Part shown: positions 44,389-56,813 of the stretch, piece after piece | Layout: every line of letters begins with the position of its first letter | How positions within the stretch are numbered: position 1 is the stretch's first letter | Assembly (NCBI GenBank): GCA_000827265.1 | Contig: KN834759.1 | Coordinates: 477,666 to 541,665 of the forward strand | DNA from: Collybiopsis luxurians FD-317 M1 | Lineage: Eukaryota > Basidiomycota > Agaricomycetes > Agaricales > Omphalotaceae | Direction of reading: 5' to 3' | Length of the DNA stretch: 64,000 nt | Notes under the pieces: model-generated | Seen by the model: only the letters and a program-made list of their open reading frames with translations | The model's database searches: none | Told to the model about the DNA's origin: nothing | Program-made: the position numbers and the translations under genes

Positions 44389-44753
44389 NNNNNNNNNNNN
44401 NNNNNNNNNNNNNNNNNNNNNNNNNNNNNNNNNNNNNNNNNNNNNNNNNNNNNNNNNNNNNNNNNNNNNNNNNNNNNNNNNNNNNNNNNNNNNNNNNNNN
44501 NNNNNNNNNNNNNNNNNNNNNNNNNNNNNNNNNNNNNNNNNNNNNNNNNNNNNNNNNNNNNNNNNNNNNNNNNNNNNNNNNNNNNNNNNNNNNNNNNNNN
44601 NNNNNNNNNNNNNNNNNNNNNNNNNNNNNNNNNNNNNNNNNNNNNNNNNNNNNNNNNNNNNNNNNNNNNNNNNNNNNNNNNNNNNNNNNNNNNNNNNNNN
44701 NNNNNNNNNNNNNNNNNNNNNNNNNNNNNNNNNNNNNNNNNNNNNNNNNNNNN
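44389..44753. other. Assembly gap (Ns)
   Basis: 365 undetermined bases bounded on the left by a run of C and on the right by T followed by a longer run of C. The gap probably spans a poly-C or GC-rich repeat. Confidence 0.98.
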
Positions 44754-44954
44754 TCCCCCCCCCCCCCCCCCCCCCCCCCCTCCCCCCCAATGTCATGTCG
44801 AGCAATAACTTTTTGCACACCCCTTGGCTGCCTTGTACAACATCATTTCCTGCAAATAGATGCTGTTTCATTTGGTTGCTGCCTTCCACAAGATCATTCA
44901 CTGGAAATAATCCCAGTAAGAATTGAATGCACCTTTCTAGAAATAGTGATGTGC

Positions 44955-45070
44955 CAGCTAGGGCCTGGCTCAAAAGCCCCAGCAATGGCTCAGTCAGCCC
45001 CGGCTGGGGCTCATGAAAATCTTGAGCCAGGCCCTACTAGATGGCTAGGGCCCAGCCAAGGCTCAGTACT
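44955..45070. repeat. GC-rich repeat related to the minisatellite downstream
   Basis: Contains AGGGCCTGGCTCAAAAGCCC, CCCCGGCTGGGGCTCATGAA and TAGGGCCCAGCCAAGGCTCA, the same vocabulary as 45430-45655, partly as inverted repeats. Likely a GC-rich MITE or duplicated repeat unit. Confidence 0.6.
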
Positions 45071-45484
45071 ACATAGACAATATGAGGTGTGTAACATATA
45101 CAGTGCAAGTTAACCTGCCTATTTTGGTATTTCTCATCTCTTCTCACTGGCCCTCCAGCCTTTTTTCTTCAATGGGCTCCTATCATTGAATGTGTTGGTG
45201 GTGGGAAGTGAGTAAGAGTCCATATGCATGAGTGAGTGCTTATTTGCCATGTATTGTTGACTCCCCCCTTATGTATAGTGAGTGTACTGAAAACAGTCAA
45301 AGGGCCTGACATCTGATGCCGCTTTTCAATGAATCAGGCCATGTGCATGGAAGTTCGAAGTTTCTTTGGATTAAATCACACAAACAGTGAAGCAAATGTC
45401 AAACTTTTGAGAAAAACTCCCTGCACAAGCCCCGGCCCAAGGCCCATCAAAATTCTGAGCCGTCACTGAGCCCTGGGATGGCTG

Positions 45485-45631
45485 GGGCCCAGCCAGGGCT
45501 CAGTAGGGCCCGGCCAGGGCTCAGTAGGGCCCGGCCAGGGCTCAGTAGGGCCCGGCCAGGGCTCAGTAGGGCCCGGCCAGGGCTCAGTAGGGCCCGGCCA
45601 GGGCTCAGTAGGGCCCGGCTTACCTGGCCCA
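45485..45631 (+). repeat. Minisatellite, 21-bp unit
   Basis: The unit GGGCCCGGCCAGGGCTCAGT plus A is repeated six times without length change, followed by a partial seventh. The first unit differs at one position (AGCC for GGCC). Because 21 is a multiple of three, repetitive open frames appear on both strands; they are not genes. Flanks continue the same GC-rich words from about 45430 to 45655. Confidence 0.95.
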
Positions 45632-45659
45632 ATGGCTCTGGGCCGGAGCCAGCACATCA

Positions 45660-47043
45660 CTATCTAGAAATTCATCCACCTCCAATAGATGCAATTAAGT
45701 TCCCTTCTATGATCCATCATACACTACCTGTGCTGCAGTTTCCAAGACTATCCACTGCAAACCATTCCCATTGAAATTAATTGCTATCTTATTCAGCACT
45801 GTTTACTGCAAATCAATGCCATGAACAATAAATGCTAAATTTTCAACCACCCATGCACAATGAATGTATCGAAATTGATTACTGCCCAATGAAAACCCAC
45901 TCACTGCAAATCAATGCTTGAGAAATCAATTACTACCTTATAAAATACTGTTTACATTTGCTGTAGCCATAAATATATAAAGATTTTTTTTTTTAAAAAT
46001 CATTGTTTATTTGCCCTTGTGCTAAAGCATATGGTAGTGAGTAGACTATCTAAAAAGGATCTACACGAATGCATAATTTTACTGTTCATATATACTCTGT
46101 CCACATCTATTGGTCATAGACCGAGTTATGTAGCACTAAATTGTAAAAACCGTCTGTGCCATGTTGTATAAAGTAGTAAAGGAAAACTTATAGATAGTGT
46201 GGATGCAGACCTGATATTGCCCAAACTATGCTTGCCTGTCTTGCCACTCCGGCTATATAAAGATTGTATATGGGTTTCGTCTATACGATGTGCGTGTCCC
46301 GATAATACCATTCAATTTAATAGATCTGTACTGTGAAATGAATGAACAATAATAGGCCCACCTGCGGGACTTGAAAATTGTATGGGCAGGCTCATCATTT
46401 AGTACCCGCAGTACCTGTTTGGACGATGGGCCGTTTGACACATATCTGATATTGTTATAGAGATTATACATATGTCATACAAGGCTTGGGGTGACTAAAG
46501 ACTTTGTGCACATACAAGTGTCCGGACTCATACATACCACACGCGAAGCGCAATGGCCCTCATTCCTCAAGTTTTGTGCCTAGCCTAGTGTTGAGAACAC
46601 ATGAACGAGGAATGGTTTGTTCTTTTTCTGCATTAACTCTTGTGCTATTATTTTGGTATCAATTTTGCTACATTTATCTTCCAATCCTATTCGCCATACT
46701 GATATATATCAGCTTTCTAGTCACCGCCCCCAGTTCCGCCATCAACTCCAACTCTCATTCCTCCACTTCCGCCGCCGCCACCACTGGGCCGTGGTGCTGG
46801 TACAAGTGAAGCCATTTTCATTTTCCATTGTAGGTCTTCAACTTCCAGGTGTAGGTCTCCTAGAAAGACAATTTCATGTCTAGCTATGCGCTGTAGGATA
46901 TGTATACTTACTCATGTGCATTCGTATTCACAATTGTGATATACCGATACTTTCTCCAGCCCTTTCCGTTGTTTCTTTCAGTATTCTCTCCTTGACATCC
47001 TCTTAGCCTTAAGATTTATCTCCTCTCAGAGCACCCAATGCCA
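45660..47043. other. No gene recognised
   Basis: Mostly AT-rich. A frame at 46504-46809 is hydrophobic in the middle but has no recognisable family. The word ACGCGAAGCGCAATGGCCC near 46540 is shared with 40597, which suggests a small repeat family. Confidence 0.4.
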
Positions 47044-47480
47044 CAGCTATTGTTCACAATCTTTGGTGCTACCAAACAAACAATTGTGAACAATCCTTTG
47101 GTAACTACCGGTGACCACCCTAAGATCAAGCAATGTTGCAGGCAGTTCCCATTAGGGCTAGCTCTGCTAGCCCTAACATGTGGGAACTGTCTGCGACATT
47201 GCCAACAAATGGCTCTATCGGGGGGTCAGGTAGGTGGTTAGGTGGTTAGATGGTTAGGGTTAGGGGTTAGGCTCGTGCCGAAGGCGCGCTGGGTTAGGGG
47301 TTAGGTGCACCCGCAGGGTGCTCGCGCGAAGCGCGAAAGGTTAGGGGTTAGGGTTAGGTTAGGGTTTAGGGTAGTTACATCTGATCTTATCTATTTTAGG
47401 GTGGCCTCGACTGGTGCGACCAAAGGATTGTGCACAAACATTCATTTGGTAGCACCAGTCAAATTGTGCACAATATCTGT
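47044..47480. mobile_element. Foldback element carrying telomere-type repeats
   Basis: The ends are inverted copies over about 60 bp: CAGCTATTGTTCACAATC, GGTGCTACCAAA and ACAATCCTTTGG at the left occur as reverse complements at 47419-47480. Inside, a perfect-looking hairpin has arms CAATGTTGCAGGCAGTTCCC (from 47131) and GGGAACTGTCTGCGACATTG (to 47201) around TTAGGGCTAGC/GCTAGCCCTAA. The rest of the interior is telomere-type repeat. No coding capacity. Confidence 0.75.
47233..47392 (+). repeat. Interstitial telomere-type (TTAGGG)n repeats
   Basis: Three tracts of GGTTAGGG and GGGGTTAGGG variants, interrupted by GC-rich segments (CTCGTGCCGAAGGCGCGCTG and a stem-loop-like GCACCCGCAGGGTGC). TTAGGG is the telomere unit of most filamentous fungi. 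Confidence 0.85.
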
Positions 47481-48293
47481 TGCAGGGGCTCCTCAGAGAC
47501 AAACTGCACCAACTCCCTCGCCACGATAGGCCTCGGACTCACTGCACTCTACCCGATAATCACGTTTATCTCACCCGCCGACATGATATACAAACCACGC
47601 AGACAACATGACGCTTGATCCTCATTCATAGACGGTCATCGGATGAAGAGCGCAAACGTCGAATCCCTGCTCGGCTAGTTGAGCTAGTCCGGCTCGACCT
47701 TCGTTGTCTATGCGCCTTGAAGTGACTGGACGAGGACGAGCAACGGGGAGGACGGAAACTGCTTTCCTTCCGCTGTTGGTAGGAGAACGAAGGGTAGTGC
47801 TTAGTACGAAACTTTTTGGACTGTACCGGCTTAAAACTCTTATCCCAATAAATTAACCTGAATTCTTAGCGTCGAGTGTATTGATCATACCCCCGTTCTT
47901 GCCTGTGCCTGGTGGGCATCGAGAGTGTTACGCGATGAATACAAGGGACCTGAAAACGATCCAACATCTACGATCGAGCAACGTCGCTCGTACTTCACAA
48001 AATTGAAATCATTAACATGCTCGATATCGTATTGTAGAATGAAAAATGGTACATAAATACTGTACAATCCAGCTAATAAAACAACAGGAGGCAGCAACAG
48101 AAAAACAAACAGCACAGCGTTCATGACTATAGTAATAATATAACGTGAGGTGGGGTGTATAGTTGTAGCTGGTTGAAAAGCAAGCGCACGTCGAGCCTGA
48201 AGAAAAAGAATGCAAGTCCACACGTATTAAGTATGCCCCTCCTCCCTCAACACCGACCTACCTTCGGCCACTCTAATGATCCCCGACCACCCT
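47481..48293. other. No gene recognised
   Basis: A short hydrophobic frame follows the foldback element (LGLTALYPIITFISPADMIY, 47530-47615) and could be a stranded exon, but nothing supports it further. Minus-strand frames near 48.0-48.2 kb are hydrophobic and may be the 3' untranslated part of the next gene. Confidence 0.35.
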
Positions 48294-49444
48294 TTACGAA
48301 AAAGACCCATGTATCAGCGCATCCCAGGCACTGGCCGTCTTTCCCTCCAGAGTCTTAATAAATTTGTTCTTGGAGGAAATTGGGGTCCCGCCAGGTGTCG
48401 TCACTGCGACAGCGGGAATGGGAGGAAGAGCGCCTGTATTTGAAGAGCTATCTGAATTGACGGGAATCCGTGGCGTAGGAGCATGTATTCCTTCTACATT
48501 GGGTGCTGCAGCGGCAGAAGCTCCACTACCAGCGTTTGAGCTTGCTGCAGCTGAGTGCGGTGAAGGCGGAGGCACTGAGGATTCGGTAGTATTGTTACCT
48601 TTTCCACCACCCACCGCGGGTGAACGACCCGATGTACTGTGGACACTACTGGAGCTGATGGATCGAGATACCAGTCCGGGTCTTGGGTAGTGGTTGAATG
48701 GACTGGAACTTGAAATAGATTCAGCGACCGGTGAAGCCGGAATAGACGAAGGAGGAGAGTGAGTCGTTGATGTCGACGAAGACGAGCTGAGATGACCTGG
48801 CACATGTTCCCGGCCCGGAACGAGATGTGAAGGCCCATGAGGGTGGTGAAGGTGCTGGTGAGCATGAGGATGAGGGAAAGGCAGATGGCCATGACTAGCG
48901 TGACCTTGAGGGACAGGTGAGCTTGGGTTGGCTGAAAGAGGCGTGTGCGAGCCGACACCGTAAGGAAATTGAAAATGTGCTGGGCTTGCGGTGCCAGACG
49001 AGGATGACGAACGGGTGCTGCCAGGATTTGACGTGGATCGTTTCTGCGCAAAGAGTTTTTAGCGACTAGGAAAGATCAAAAGAGTAACTCACTGGGGTCA
49101 GAATGCTCCCTAGTGCCAACCGCAGAGCTTCCCTGGCGTGGTCATGGGTGGGTGGAGGTTGTAGAGGATCTGTCCCTCTGGACGTTAGCACGTCGGAAGT
49201 ACGATTACTATTCGATTGGACCTATTCAGGGTCGATTTACTTGAATGTTTCTTTGAATCCTTTTGACAGCTCACCATCGATATTTGTTCGGTGCAGGTGC
49301 AGTGATGGTTCAAAGGCAGGTTGAATGAAATTGCCGAATTACTTGAAAATAGACTAGGCGGGCGACAGTCAGTGCCGGGTTATATACCTGCAGCAAGGCA
49401 ACATACCGAATGGAGCCGTTGCTGAAAGATCCGAGTTCAGCCTG
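48294..49444 (-). CDS. Ser/Pro/His-rich protein of unknown function
   Basis: I do not recognise the family. A conserved-looking helix HAREALRLALGSILTP precedes an intron (49091-49043) that is removed in frame to continue KRSTSNPGSTRSSSSSG. A low-complexity region with a His cluster (HPHAHQHLHHPHGPSH) follows, then long Ser/Pro/Ala runs, and the end FIKTLEGKTASAWDALIHG to the stop at 48296-48294. Upstream exons read YQAELGSFSNGSIR near 49420 and VQSNSNRTSDV near 49225. The start codon could be the ATG at about 49276, split from the next exon by an intron, or lie further upstream. Probably a disordered regulatory protein. Its ordered C-terminal tag suggests a binding motif. Confidence 0.45.
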
Positions 49445-50466
49445 GTACGCTTTAATGGTGGGAGACAAGAGAGGACAAGGCCAGTAATCTAATCTCTAAA
49501 TTGCTGTCCAGCCAATACGCTGGGTACTTTTTTTACAACGTGGCCACAAATACCTTTGTGGTGGTTGGTTCGATGAAAAGGCTGGGATTCTGGGAATGTG
49601 GTCAACAGTTGAAATCGTGATTACCCCGCAATTTTACCCCACGGCTACGGATCAATAAGGCGATCAACAATCTTATCTTATCGCAATCAATGTCAGCCAC
49701 TGCGCCACAGGCACTTCGAGCCAGCTGCGTCGCTCATCTGTAAAAAGTTTCATTCAACCAACGTTCGAAAAATCTCTGCACATGCTTCTTCAAATTTCTT
49801 CTCATCAATAAACTATTTAATACTTGCCACTAGAGTATGAAATTTAAATCGATACCCTGGTACTTACTCGGGCGGATCGGCCGAGTGATATTGTACGAGC
49901 GAGAAAGCCAGTACTTAATATGAACAATGGGGGAGAAAAAAAAGTCCAAAGAAGCTTCATTAAATTATTGGCCATTCTTCGACATGGACCTCACACGCCG
50001 CAATTTTTCCAGAATTAATCCGAGTTTCTTCATTCTTCCAGGCACACTTCAATCCCAAGTACTTATTCATTCAATCATGCACGTTTTGACCTTTTTCAAA
50101 AATTGTCGAAACATGGCTTCTGGGATCCTGTACAGCCCCCTTGAATAGCAGTTTGTACAGAGGCAACATAAAAAAACCTGGTCAATCATTCATCACTTGA
50201 ATCATCTTTCAATACACTCGCATATGCCAAGTTTCACTAATAAAAACATCAAATCTTCACATTCATATAAGGATCCGAGTCGTACAAAGTTACAAAGTAC
50301 ATAAGAGGAATGATTTTCTTTTTCTCAACTTTTTCTCGCAGACTAATGCAGAACAAAACACATCACCGGACAAAGTCCAGTACATACATAAAACATTTCG
50401 AATGCCTTTCCTCGCAGAGAGCAGGTAAACTTCAAAAGAAGGAAGTTCCAATCCGGGATTATCTCC
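49445..50466. other. Intergenic, no gene seen
   Basis: Promoter side of the minus-strand gene and 3' flank of the tyrosinase. Frames are short and without protein character. Confidence 0.5.
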
Positions 50467-53400
50467 TCAATTGCCTTGCACGAGACTCCATTTCGACGTT
50501 TCCAAGCTCGGCTCGAAAATATCACCGTGGCTAGTCCAACCATGCCAAATTAGTGGACTCTCGTGTTTTCCGTTATCATGCTTTTCAGGATGAGCAACAT
50601 ACGAGGACGCCAAGGTGATCCTTGGACTAATACTCTGGCCCAGAGTAAATTCACCTGGTTGGCCATTATCAGCGGATCCTCCTTTAGCAGTAGCAATTTC
50701 CTTATGGAAACGGTCAAGGATGGTCGCATGAAGTCGTTTCTTCAGCTCGTCTGCAATTGTCGTGGGAAGTGCAGAGCTAGAGTCTTCAACAATATCCCGG
50801 ACGTCGTGGACAACGCTGGGAGGAACAACAATGAGACCATGAATCGTAGTTCCCAATTGGCGTTTCTTCTTGCAATTTGCACAGTTCGAATCGGGCTGCC
50901 TAGCAAAGACGCTGATAGAACCAACGTATTGAGGTTCCTTAACGGTTCCAGACAACCGGATTAAAACAGGGATCATTCGAAATGGTTTACGAAGATTACT
51001 CACGTTCTTCTTATCTGTGTAATGCACTTCAATCGAATATGGTCCATCAAATGCAAACTCGGGAGTCTGCACGCTTATGACGACTCGTGCCGCGTCAGGC
51101 AGCGTGTATAGCTTCCTACCCAAAGCGGTAGATTCAGCGCTCAACACCAAGGGTGATATCTGTTCTAGTGGGACATTTGCGATCGAATCGCCTATAACCC
51201 CCAAAATCAGTACAGTGGACAGTCTTAAAGGTCAAAGGGATAAGCGTACCAAGACCGTAGTATTTCTGCAAACCCACACGATACTTTTCACGTTGCTGCT
51301 CCGAAGATACAGATTTCCCAACATCGATCTGGCCATTAACCGTATCCACTGGCGGGTAGGTATAATCTATGGCATACCAAATGAGCCTAATATCCTTGAG
51401 GACTGCACAGCTTGAACCCACATTTGGGATAGGAATTTTCATCCAGACCTCTCGCTTCATCCGAGGTCCAATATTCGCCCTTCTTGGTGCGAAATGGGAA
51501 GAGCGCTGTTTTCGGATCAATCCCCTCGTTCTATACTCAAATCAGTAGAGTCGTCTTTGAATACAAACCAGGCACACTAACATAGACAAGCGAGTATGTT
51601 CCCGAACTCTGTGTATAAACGTAATACCCTCCTTTCGCCTAAGTGGGCCGGATACAGTCAGCAAGATATAAGGCTTTCCAATGCAAGGAGAGATACACAC
51701 GTATGGGTCATTACTGTGCGGATGAACAATATGATCCCCTCCCTCAATCTATGCGAGTGAACACCGTAGTCAGAACAAATTTTGTTCATGAAGTTAAGAG
51801 TACACACATAACAGTCCTTGGGATATACATATTCCCAGAGAGCATATAAGCGGTCGACGTTGCAGTGATGAAGGTAAAAGCTGATGCGTTGATTTAGTAT
51901 GAAACATTTAATGGACATGTCCAACTGCACTCACATAGGGTCAAAACCAGCCTGCAAGGTAATAAAAAAATGAACCGGATCAGTTTTTTTCAAAGCAACC
52001 CAGAAGAAGCGAAAAGACTAACATAGTCAGGATCACCCATGTGGCCATTTTGGCCTAAAATGTTATGCATAGAGTCATGAACACCTTCCAATGATTCTGA
52101 TCATATCTGATTCAGCAAAAAACGAAGCGACGTTGTAGTGGGAATACTTACCGCCTACATAGTAGTCCGCCTTCGTATTGGATTGCGTCGTATGATTGGA
52201 AAACTCATCATAGCTAGAAAGTAAATGTTTATCAGCGCGAAAGCAAATTGCAAATGCGACTGAATCTAAAAGTACATTCGATCCCCTGGATGTTGCTCAT
52301 CCGGCAAAGACAAACTAAACAAAGTGGCAACGCGATGTCTGATACATTCCGCATTCTTCAACAGGGTGCTGCGTTATATGAACTTTAATTAGAGCGAAAG
52401 AAATCTTGATGTATTTGACGTACGCATTGAGCGTTCTAGTATCGCTCACCGGCGGTTTATTGCGTTCTGTCGGCCCATAGCGAACGGTTCGCATCCATGT
52501 ACCGAAATAGGAAGGGGGCTTCAAAAAGTAAATCTCAATATTTCTGCGCATGAGATGATAGGAAGGCTACTAACATCGTCCTTGTTGCAGATACACGGTA
52601 ATCAGCGCTCTATCGGTACTCTTCGGAGAGAAACATACCTCAGTATCATCCTTAAATCCGTCCGGAAGCTTGGACTTGAAAGGATAATACGAGAGCGGGT
52701 TTTCGACATACATCGCTCTTTCAGTTCGGCCGCGGCCATCATCGGTAAACAATGCTAATTGCATTCTGTCCTCAGAGAGGATAAGGGGCAATCCTTCTTT
52801 TGCCACCTTCTTTTCGGCCCAATCCCACCATCTGCAAAGGCCGGAGTTAGTTCAGCTTGTCCCCAAAGCCAGTACCCAGCAAAAGATGTACGGGAATCGC
52901 AATTTATCTGCTGCAGTGGTCCATCTTCCTGGCTCGAATTCTTCGTATTTCTGTTTTTCGATCTCGTTGGCGAGACGGTGGGCCACATCGCCAATGGATT
53001 GCTGAATAGAGACATTGGCAAGACCATTCACTGGTGAATGTTCTCGATACGTACCTCGATGGCCATCACGTATGGACGGTGCCTAAGGGTTTTGATTGGC
53101 AAGACGAAGACTGGATATATGTATACTCACCATGATGGGAAAAGCACGCTTCCGTGGTTGCAAAACTACGCAGAGGTTATCAATTCAAGTGTCTACATGG
53201 AGAATAGAATTGCGCTTACCCCACCAAAACGAGAGGGAAGAGCCCTCATATCCCTTAAGTTTTTCGGATTATAATCTGTTTCTCTGGGTGATTGAGGATC
53301 GCCCTCCCATCCCTAACCTCACGGTCAGCATTACATCGTCTACCTCAAGCTGCACGATGAACAACGAACCTTGTACGGAAGACCATGTATGCCACCAAGT

Positions 53401-53645
53401 TCCAGAAACGACAAAGCCTTATTTTTGTCGGATTGCATGGAGCTATAGACCGCGTCGAAAGCAATTTGAATAATCTTCGATTGCGAGCGAACAGGTTCAA
53501 TCTTTTGAGGACGGTCCTGAATGAGGAGGTAGCTCAGAATGAAGAGAATAAATTGGTCAGGCTCCTGGTTTTTGAGATCCTCGATGGCGAGACGAGGATG
53601 GGTTCCAGAGTTAATACAACCGGTAATTGGAACTGGGGAGGACAT
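50467..53645 (-). CDS. Tyrosinase (polyphenol oxidase)
   Basis: Tyrosinases are type-3 copper enzymes that oxidise phenols to quinones for melanin formation. The start at 53645 reads MSSPVPITGCINSGTHPRLA, then IEDLKNQEPDQFILFILSYL. The first copper site has GGIHGLPY, CNHGSVLFPSW and, across an intron, HRPYVMAIE. WWDWAEKKVAKEGLPLILSE follows. The second copper site has SLEGVHDSMHNILGQNGHMG and FYLHHCNVDRLYALWEYVYP. All six copper His are visible. The C-terminal extension, ending at 50467, includes VVISVQTPEFAFDGPYSIEV and a CANC motif and is probably the lid domain removed on activation. There are about ten introns. No signal peptide is seen, as in other mushroom tyrosinases. No break was found. 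Confidence 0.92.
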
Positions 53646-54533
53646 TGTGAGATAGAGTGGCTAGACAGTGAAATCCTAGGCAAGGTTCTAGAGAATCGAG
53701 GTAGCAAGCAAGGCAGGTTTTATACGAGGCCATGCACCTTTAACCACGGACGCATATCAGATTGAAAGTGGTACGGTGGCTCAAGATTCAGAATTCGTGT
53801 CGAGCGGAGTGCAAAATAATGCCCTTATTGACCTGAGTGAATGAATTCAGGTAACTTCGATGCTCCAAGACTCTTGTCACGGCAGCTCTTGGAGAATGTC
53901 GACTGTCAGGCATGTCAGGATGAAATTAGCATCGATCGATATCGATCCCTGACGCGATGTAGAGTCCTTTTTTAACGGGAAAATAAGTAAGACTGCAGAT
54001 ATTTCTCAGCATCCTCCAACATCCTGAGTTAAATATGATGTCGCTCAGAGACTTCGATCGTGATTGGATATCGTTATATCTTTTTGACCACCTATCCAAT
54101 TCAATCACAAATCTCCTTGAACTGTTGAGGCAAAAGATCGATGCCAAGGGCCCCTTGTGTGCGTCGGCATTAATGTCTCTCATTCAACGATCCGCCGGCC
54201 TGGTAGTGACATCAGTCATGGAAGGTGTACCACATGAGACACGCGATTGTGACTATTAGGTTGTACCGATTTGATGACCTTGAATTTGAGTTGGACAGAG
54301 AGAATGTTTCTTTGACTGGAGTAGTCATTCCAAATCTCGAATTAGGCAGCCACTGGCCGGTATCGAAAAATCACCGCTGAATAGTAAGTGATTCCAAGGA
54401 GTTGACATTGGCGAAGGGACCCGGGTAGAGATTATCTCCTGGTTACATTTCTCAAAGGCTCGAAAGTGGGAAGGCTTGAGCGCTTAAGCGCCAGAGCTAA
54501 AAATGATCCGTGTTGCCTGTTAGGCGCTGAGCG
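53646..54533. promoter_or_regulatory. Divergent intergenic region between tyrosinase and gamma-glutamyltransferase
   Basis: The two starts face away from each other, so both promoters lie here. Short frames at about 54035 have no protein character. No factor site was identified. Confidence 0.45.
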
Positions 54534-56766
54534 ATGTCGTTCTCCCATGCGCCACATTTGCCCAAGGGCGCAGTCGCCTGCGAACTCGGATTGGCTTCAG
54601 ACATTGGTGCCCAGATTCTTGAAGATGGAGGCAGCGCTGCAGATGCTATCATCGCCACAACGCTGGCTGTTGGCACAGTCGCTTCATACCATGCAGGTAT
54701 CGGAGGAGGCGGATTTGCCCTAGTCAAACAGTCGGACGGAAATTATCGAAGCTTGGACTTCCGATCTGCTGCTCCGGTCTGTTAAATCACTAATATCTCT
54801 TTGCAGACAAATGAATTAATGCTTGAATAGGCATCACTGACTTCCGATCTGCTTTTCACAAAGCCTGATTCCACTGGTGTAGGCGGGCTTTCCGTTGCGG
54901 TTCCGGGTGAGTTGAGGGGCTTCGAGGAACTGCATAAACGATACGGGAAGCTTCCCTGGAAACGATTGTTTCAACCTAGCATTGACCTTGCAAGAAATGG
55001 TTTTGCTTTGACGGAAGATCTGCTACATGTACGCCACAGTGCTCACATTTCTGACCATGAACAAGCCTAAGCTCTGGGTTCTTTTTTAGCTCATTCGAAC
55101 AAGAACTATCCCTAAAGATGCTCCAGAGGCTGATCGAGAATCTCACTCATGGATCCATAAGCATCCTATCCTCAGTCGCATGTATACAAAGGACGGCGTA
55201 TTCCTTCCTGCTGGCGCTACACTTACGAGACCGAAGTTCGCCGATACTCTGGAACTCATTGCAGAGCAAGGCGCAGGTGTATTTTACGAAGGAACATTGG
55301 CTCAGGATATAGTAGATGCTGTCATCGCTGACGGTGGGGTTTTGGCTCTCGATGATATGAAGAGTGCGTCCCATCTCTTGAAGCAATAACATTTTGTCCC
55401 AAACTCATGTATGATTGAAGATTACAGAGTGCGCGAAATTAAGCCGCTCAGTATCACCTATAAAAAGAAATTCAAAGTGACTAGTCCATCTGCCCCTGCT
55501 TCAGGAGGAGCCTTCCTCCTTGCGCTGAATATTCTTTCAAATTACTCCGATGTTGGAGGGCCAAAATCAATTGTGGACACGCACAGGATGATAGAGAGCC
55601 TCAAAGTAAGCCAAGGAAATTGAATTTGAAATTTCAACCTGAACTTTAAATTAGTTTGCATTTGCCCATCGTACACTGATCGGCGATCCCAGCTTTGTTC
55701 CTGGACTCGATGCTGTTCAAGATGAATTTGTGAATCCTAAACTAGGACGAAATATACAAGCCAAAATTCATGAACATCGCGCATTGCATTCTGAGGCGTA
55801 CAACACCAATAGGTAAGTTGTTACCCATTCCCTAACTGTTCGTCGTCCATGATTGCAAGTAGTCTTGAGGTCAAGCAGGATCACGGTACCAGCAATATCG
55901 TAGTGGCAGACTCGAGTGGTTTGGTGATTACGATTACAACCACGCTTACGCTGTAAGATGTTGCTCTCTATTAGGATCACCGCTTCAACTTACGAAGCTA
56001 CGTTTGCCTTCCATCAAGGTGGTGGGGCTCTCGCATCGTTGTTCCTTCTTCCGACATTGTCCTCAATGACTCAATCGAAGACTTTAGTGTCGAAGGTAAG
56101 ATATTGGTAAATATAGTTCACACAGGTGCTCAGGTGCAATCTTCAGGTCAATCGAATCACTTTGGCTATCGCCCTACCCCAGCCAATTTCGGTAAGGATC
56201 CTGTTTATCTGAGGAACTCTGAGGAACTTTGTTTTATCGAGTAGTATTTCAGTCAGGGGGAACAAACGACCGCTTTCTTCCTCATCTCCATTTATAATCG
56301 AAGATTTGGAGGGCCGATTCCGCTATGCCGGAGGTGCAGCTGGTGGAAGCCGCATCATCAGCTGCAATGTACAACAGGCACGGAACTTCATGGTAAGTCA
56401 GGCTGAAAGGACTCAATCGGTTCAAAAACTCAAAACACCTTTTTACGCTCTCTACAGGATTATGGAATGAACGCTTCGCAGGCTCTTGCGCATCATCGAG
56501 TTCACGATCAGATTTCACCCAACGAGACACATCTCGAAGTAGGACGATTTGACGAAGACTTCGTCGCAGAGCTGGAGAAGATGGGACATCGTATTAAATG
56601 GTTGCCCAGTGAGCGCCTTTGTTTTCCAAAAATTTTTCACATGCATGAATCGTTCTTTTAAGAAGCCGAAAGCGTGGGGAGTAGTATCTCCTACGACCCG
56701 GATACTGGTATGTATCAAGCGGAGGGTGAACCGAGACTTGAAGGGTCAGGAGGAAGAGTAGTTTAG
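54534..56766 (+). CDS. Gamma-glutamyltransferase (transpeptidase) family protein
   Basis: These Ntn hydrolases cleave gamma-glutamyl bonds such as that of glutathione and mature by self-cleavage before a catalytic Thr. The start is MSFSHAPHLPKGAVACELGL, followed by ILEDGGSAADAIIATTLAVG and GIGGGGFALV. Later come VPGELRGFEELHKRYGKLPW, FADTLELIAEQGAGVFYEG and SAPASGGAFLLALNILSN. The cleavage site region is DHGTSNIVVADSSGLVITIT with Thr in HGTS. After an intron come WWGSRIV and DIVLNDSIEDFS. The substrate-binding KRPLSSSSPF and GGAAGGSRI close the active site, and the stop is at 56764-56766. There are about nine short introns. No signal peptide or membrane anchor is seen, which is unusual beside secreted or anchored relatives and points to an intracellular form. 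The 3' end is 47 bp from the end of the convergent esterase gene. Confidence 0.88.
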
Positions 56767-56813
56767 ATTACTTGATGGACAATTCGTTTGGCTATTACAA
56801 AATCCCCAAAATG

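Noticed and set aside
44314..45113. Long open frames across the run of Ns
   Set aside because: They exist only because Ns do not form stop codons. The flanking poly-C gives Pro or Gly runs.
45447..45774. Open frames with RARPGLS- or PGRALLS-type repeats on both strands
   Set aside because: They are produced by the 21-bp minisatellite, whose unit is a multiple of three. Open frames on both strands show they are not genes.
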